Under the pieces are notes generated by a model that was not told the origin of the DNA, did no database searches, and saw only the letters and a program-made list of their open reading frames with translations. This document shows positions 45,203 through 45,535 of a stretch of 45,535 nucleotides of DNA, piece after piece. The stretch is from the NCBI GenBank assembly GCA_051650105.1, contig JBOFIJ010000022.1, positions 1-45,535 on the forward strand, in the 5' to 3' direction. Position numbers and translations under genes: made by a program. Each line of letters begins with the position of its first letter. The first letter of the stretch is position 1. The stretch is from CAMWXW01 sp051650105. Lineage in GTDB: Bacteria > Desulfobacterota > Desulfovibrionia > Desulfovibrionales > Desulfovibrionaceae.

Positions 45203-45430
45203 GAAAAAATGTTATTTTCACTATATATAACAACTATAATAAAACAAAAGATATTCCATCATAATCCTCAGCAATAATTATCCAGTATTAATAGAGCATC
45301 TTCCTTGAATATTTTCGCTAAATTAGTGCTTTGTAGTAAATATATTACACCAGTAGTATATACACAAATATTGTTAACAAAAATGTACACTATTTATATA
45401 TTTCAAATCCCCAACAAATTTGAGGAGACC
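45203..45430. other. Divergent gap before the right-edge gene
   Basis: About 230 AT-rich bases between the amidase and the gene that opens at 45431. Nothing definite except the ribosome site GAGGAG at its right end. Confidence 0.3.
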
Positions 45431-45535
45431 ATGTCTTTCGCTGTCTTTTCACAGCGTTTACTACAAATACCATGGCTACATACTTTCTTTAAAGAGTATC
45501 TTTATATTTCATTAAGAACTAGTACGATAGATACA
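45431..45535 (+). CDS. 5' end of a gene cut by the window edge
   Basis: ATG 45431 follows GAGGAGA by 2-3 bases and stays open for 35 codons to the last base (MSFAVFSQRLLQIPWLHTFF...). The stretch is too short to recognise. The ribosome site spacing is tight. It is probably the start of a real gene, though chance cannot be excluded. Confidence 0.4.
   Translation, partial: MSFAVFSQRLLQIPWLHTFFKEYLYISLRTSTIDT

Noticed and set aside
45405..45430. tRNA-like TTCAAATCC near the right edge
   Set aside because: The flanking bases cannot form a T stem or acceptor stem.
1..45535. CRISPR array, rRNA operon, intact insertion sequence or prophage
   Set aside because: No regularly spaced repeats, rRNA segments, transposase or phage structural genes were seen.

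Overview
The window is an AT-rich bacterial chromosome segment with about 33 protein genes, one tRNA and some long gene-poor gaps. I see no rRNA, CRISPR array, phage or intact insertion sequence. kdsB (Kdo activation), a lipoprotein with a relaxed lipobox, an AmiD-type amidase and murA point to a Gram-negative envelope; flhG points to flagella. The plus strand is C-rich over G even in intergenic DNA, as in spirochaetes with strong replication skew. A host-associated, low-GC spirochaete-like lineage is my best guess, but no marker here fixes the phylum; a low-GC deferribacterial or similar genome is also possible.

Layout. 120-3885 (minus): ferrous iron operon (Cys-rich microprotein, feoA, feoB), followed by glpQ; a TTGACA promoter with a palindrome lies upstream. 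4755-8086 (plus): rpe, prfB with a programmed +1 frameshift, a degenerate GGDEF-like protein, and flhG, all tightly packed or overlapping. 8276-10051: a small membrane protein divergent from an NhaC antiporter. 10474-15192 (minus): rimP-nusA-ylxR-infB. 15806-16882: periplasmic asparaginase with a shared bidirectional terminator. 16956-19456 (minus): coaD-metG. 19665-22175: a large orphan protein with a PD-(D/E)XK nuclease signature. 22693-24636: a U32-family protein. 24637-27225: a gene-poor stretch with a 19-bp inverted repeat, a lone hexapeptide acyltransferase and a dead HsdR-N-like restriction fragment. 27226-28968 (minus): pyrK-pyrD. 29812-31142 (minus): tatA and a GT4 glycosyltransferase. 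31304-33940: valS. 34051: a secreted EF-hand protein. 34851 (minus): exonuclease III. 35782-35858 (minus): tRNA-His. 35925-39887: murA and a membrane TPR protein with a retroviral-type CCHC zinc knuckle. 40151 (minus): CpoB/YbgF-like lipoprotein. 41404-43553: metallo-hydrolase, kdsB, rsmE. 43584 and 44360 (minus): ASCH protein and AmiD-like amidase. A new gene opens at 45431 and leaves the window.

Most genes are housekeeping (translation, pyrimidine synthesis, envelope, iron uptake). The unusual items are the zinc-knuckle TPR protein, the orphan nuclease-like protein, the decayed restriction gene, the degenerate GGDEF protein beside flhG, and two promoters placed so close to start codons that the mRNAs may be leaderless. 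No complete new defence system could be demonstrated.
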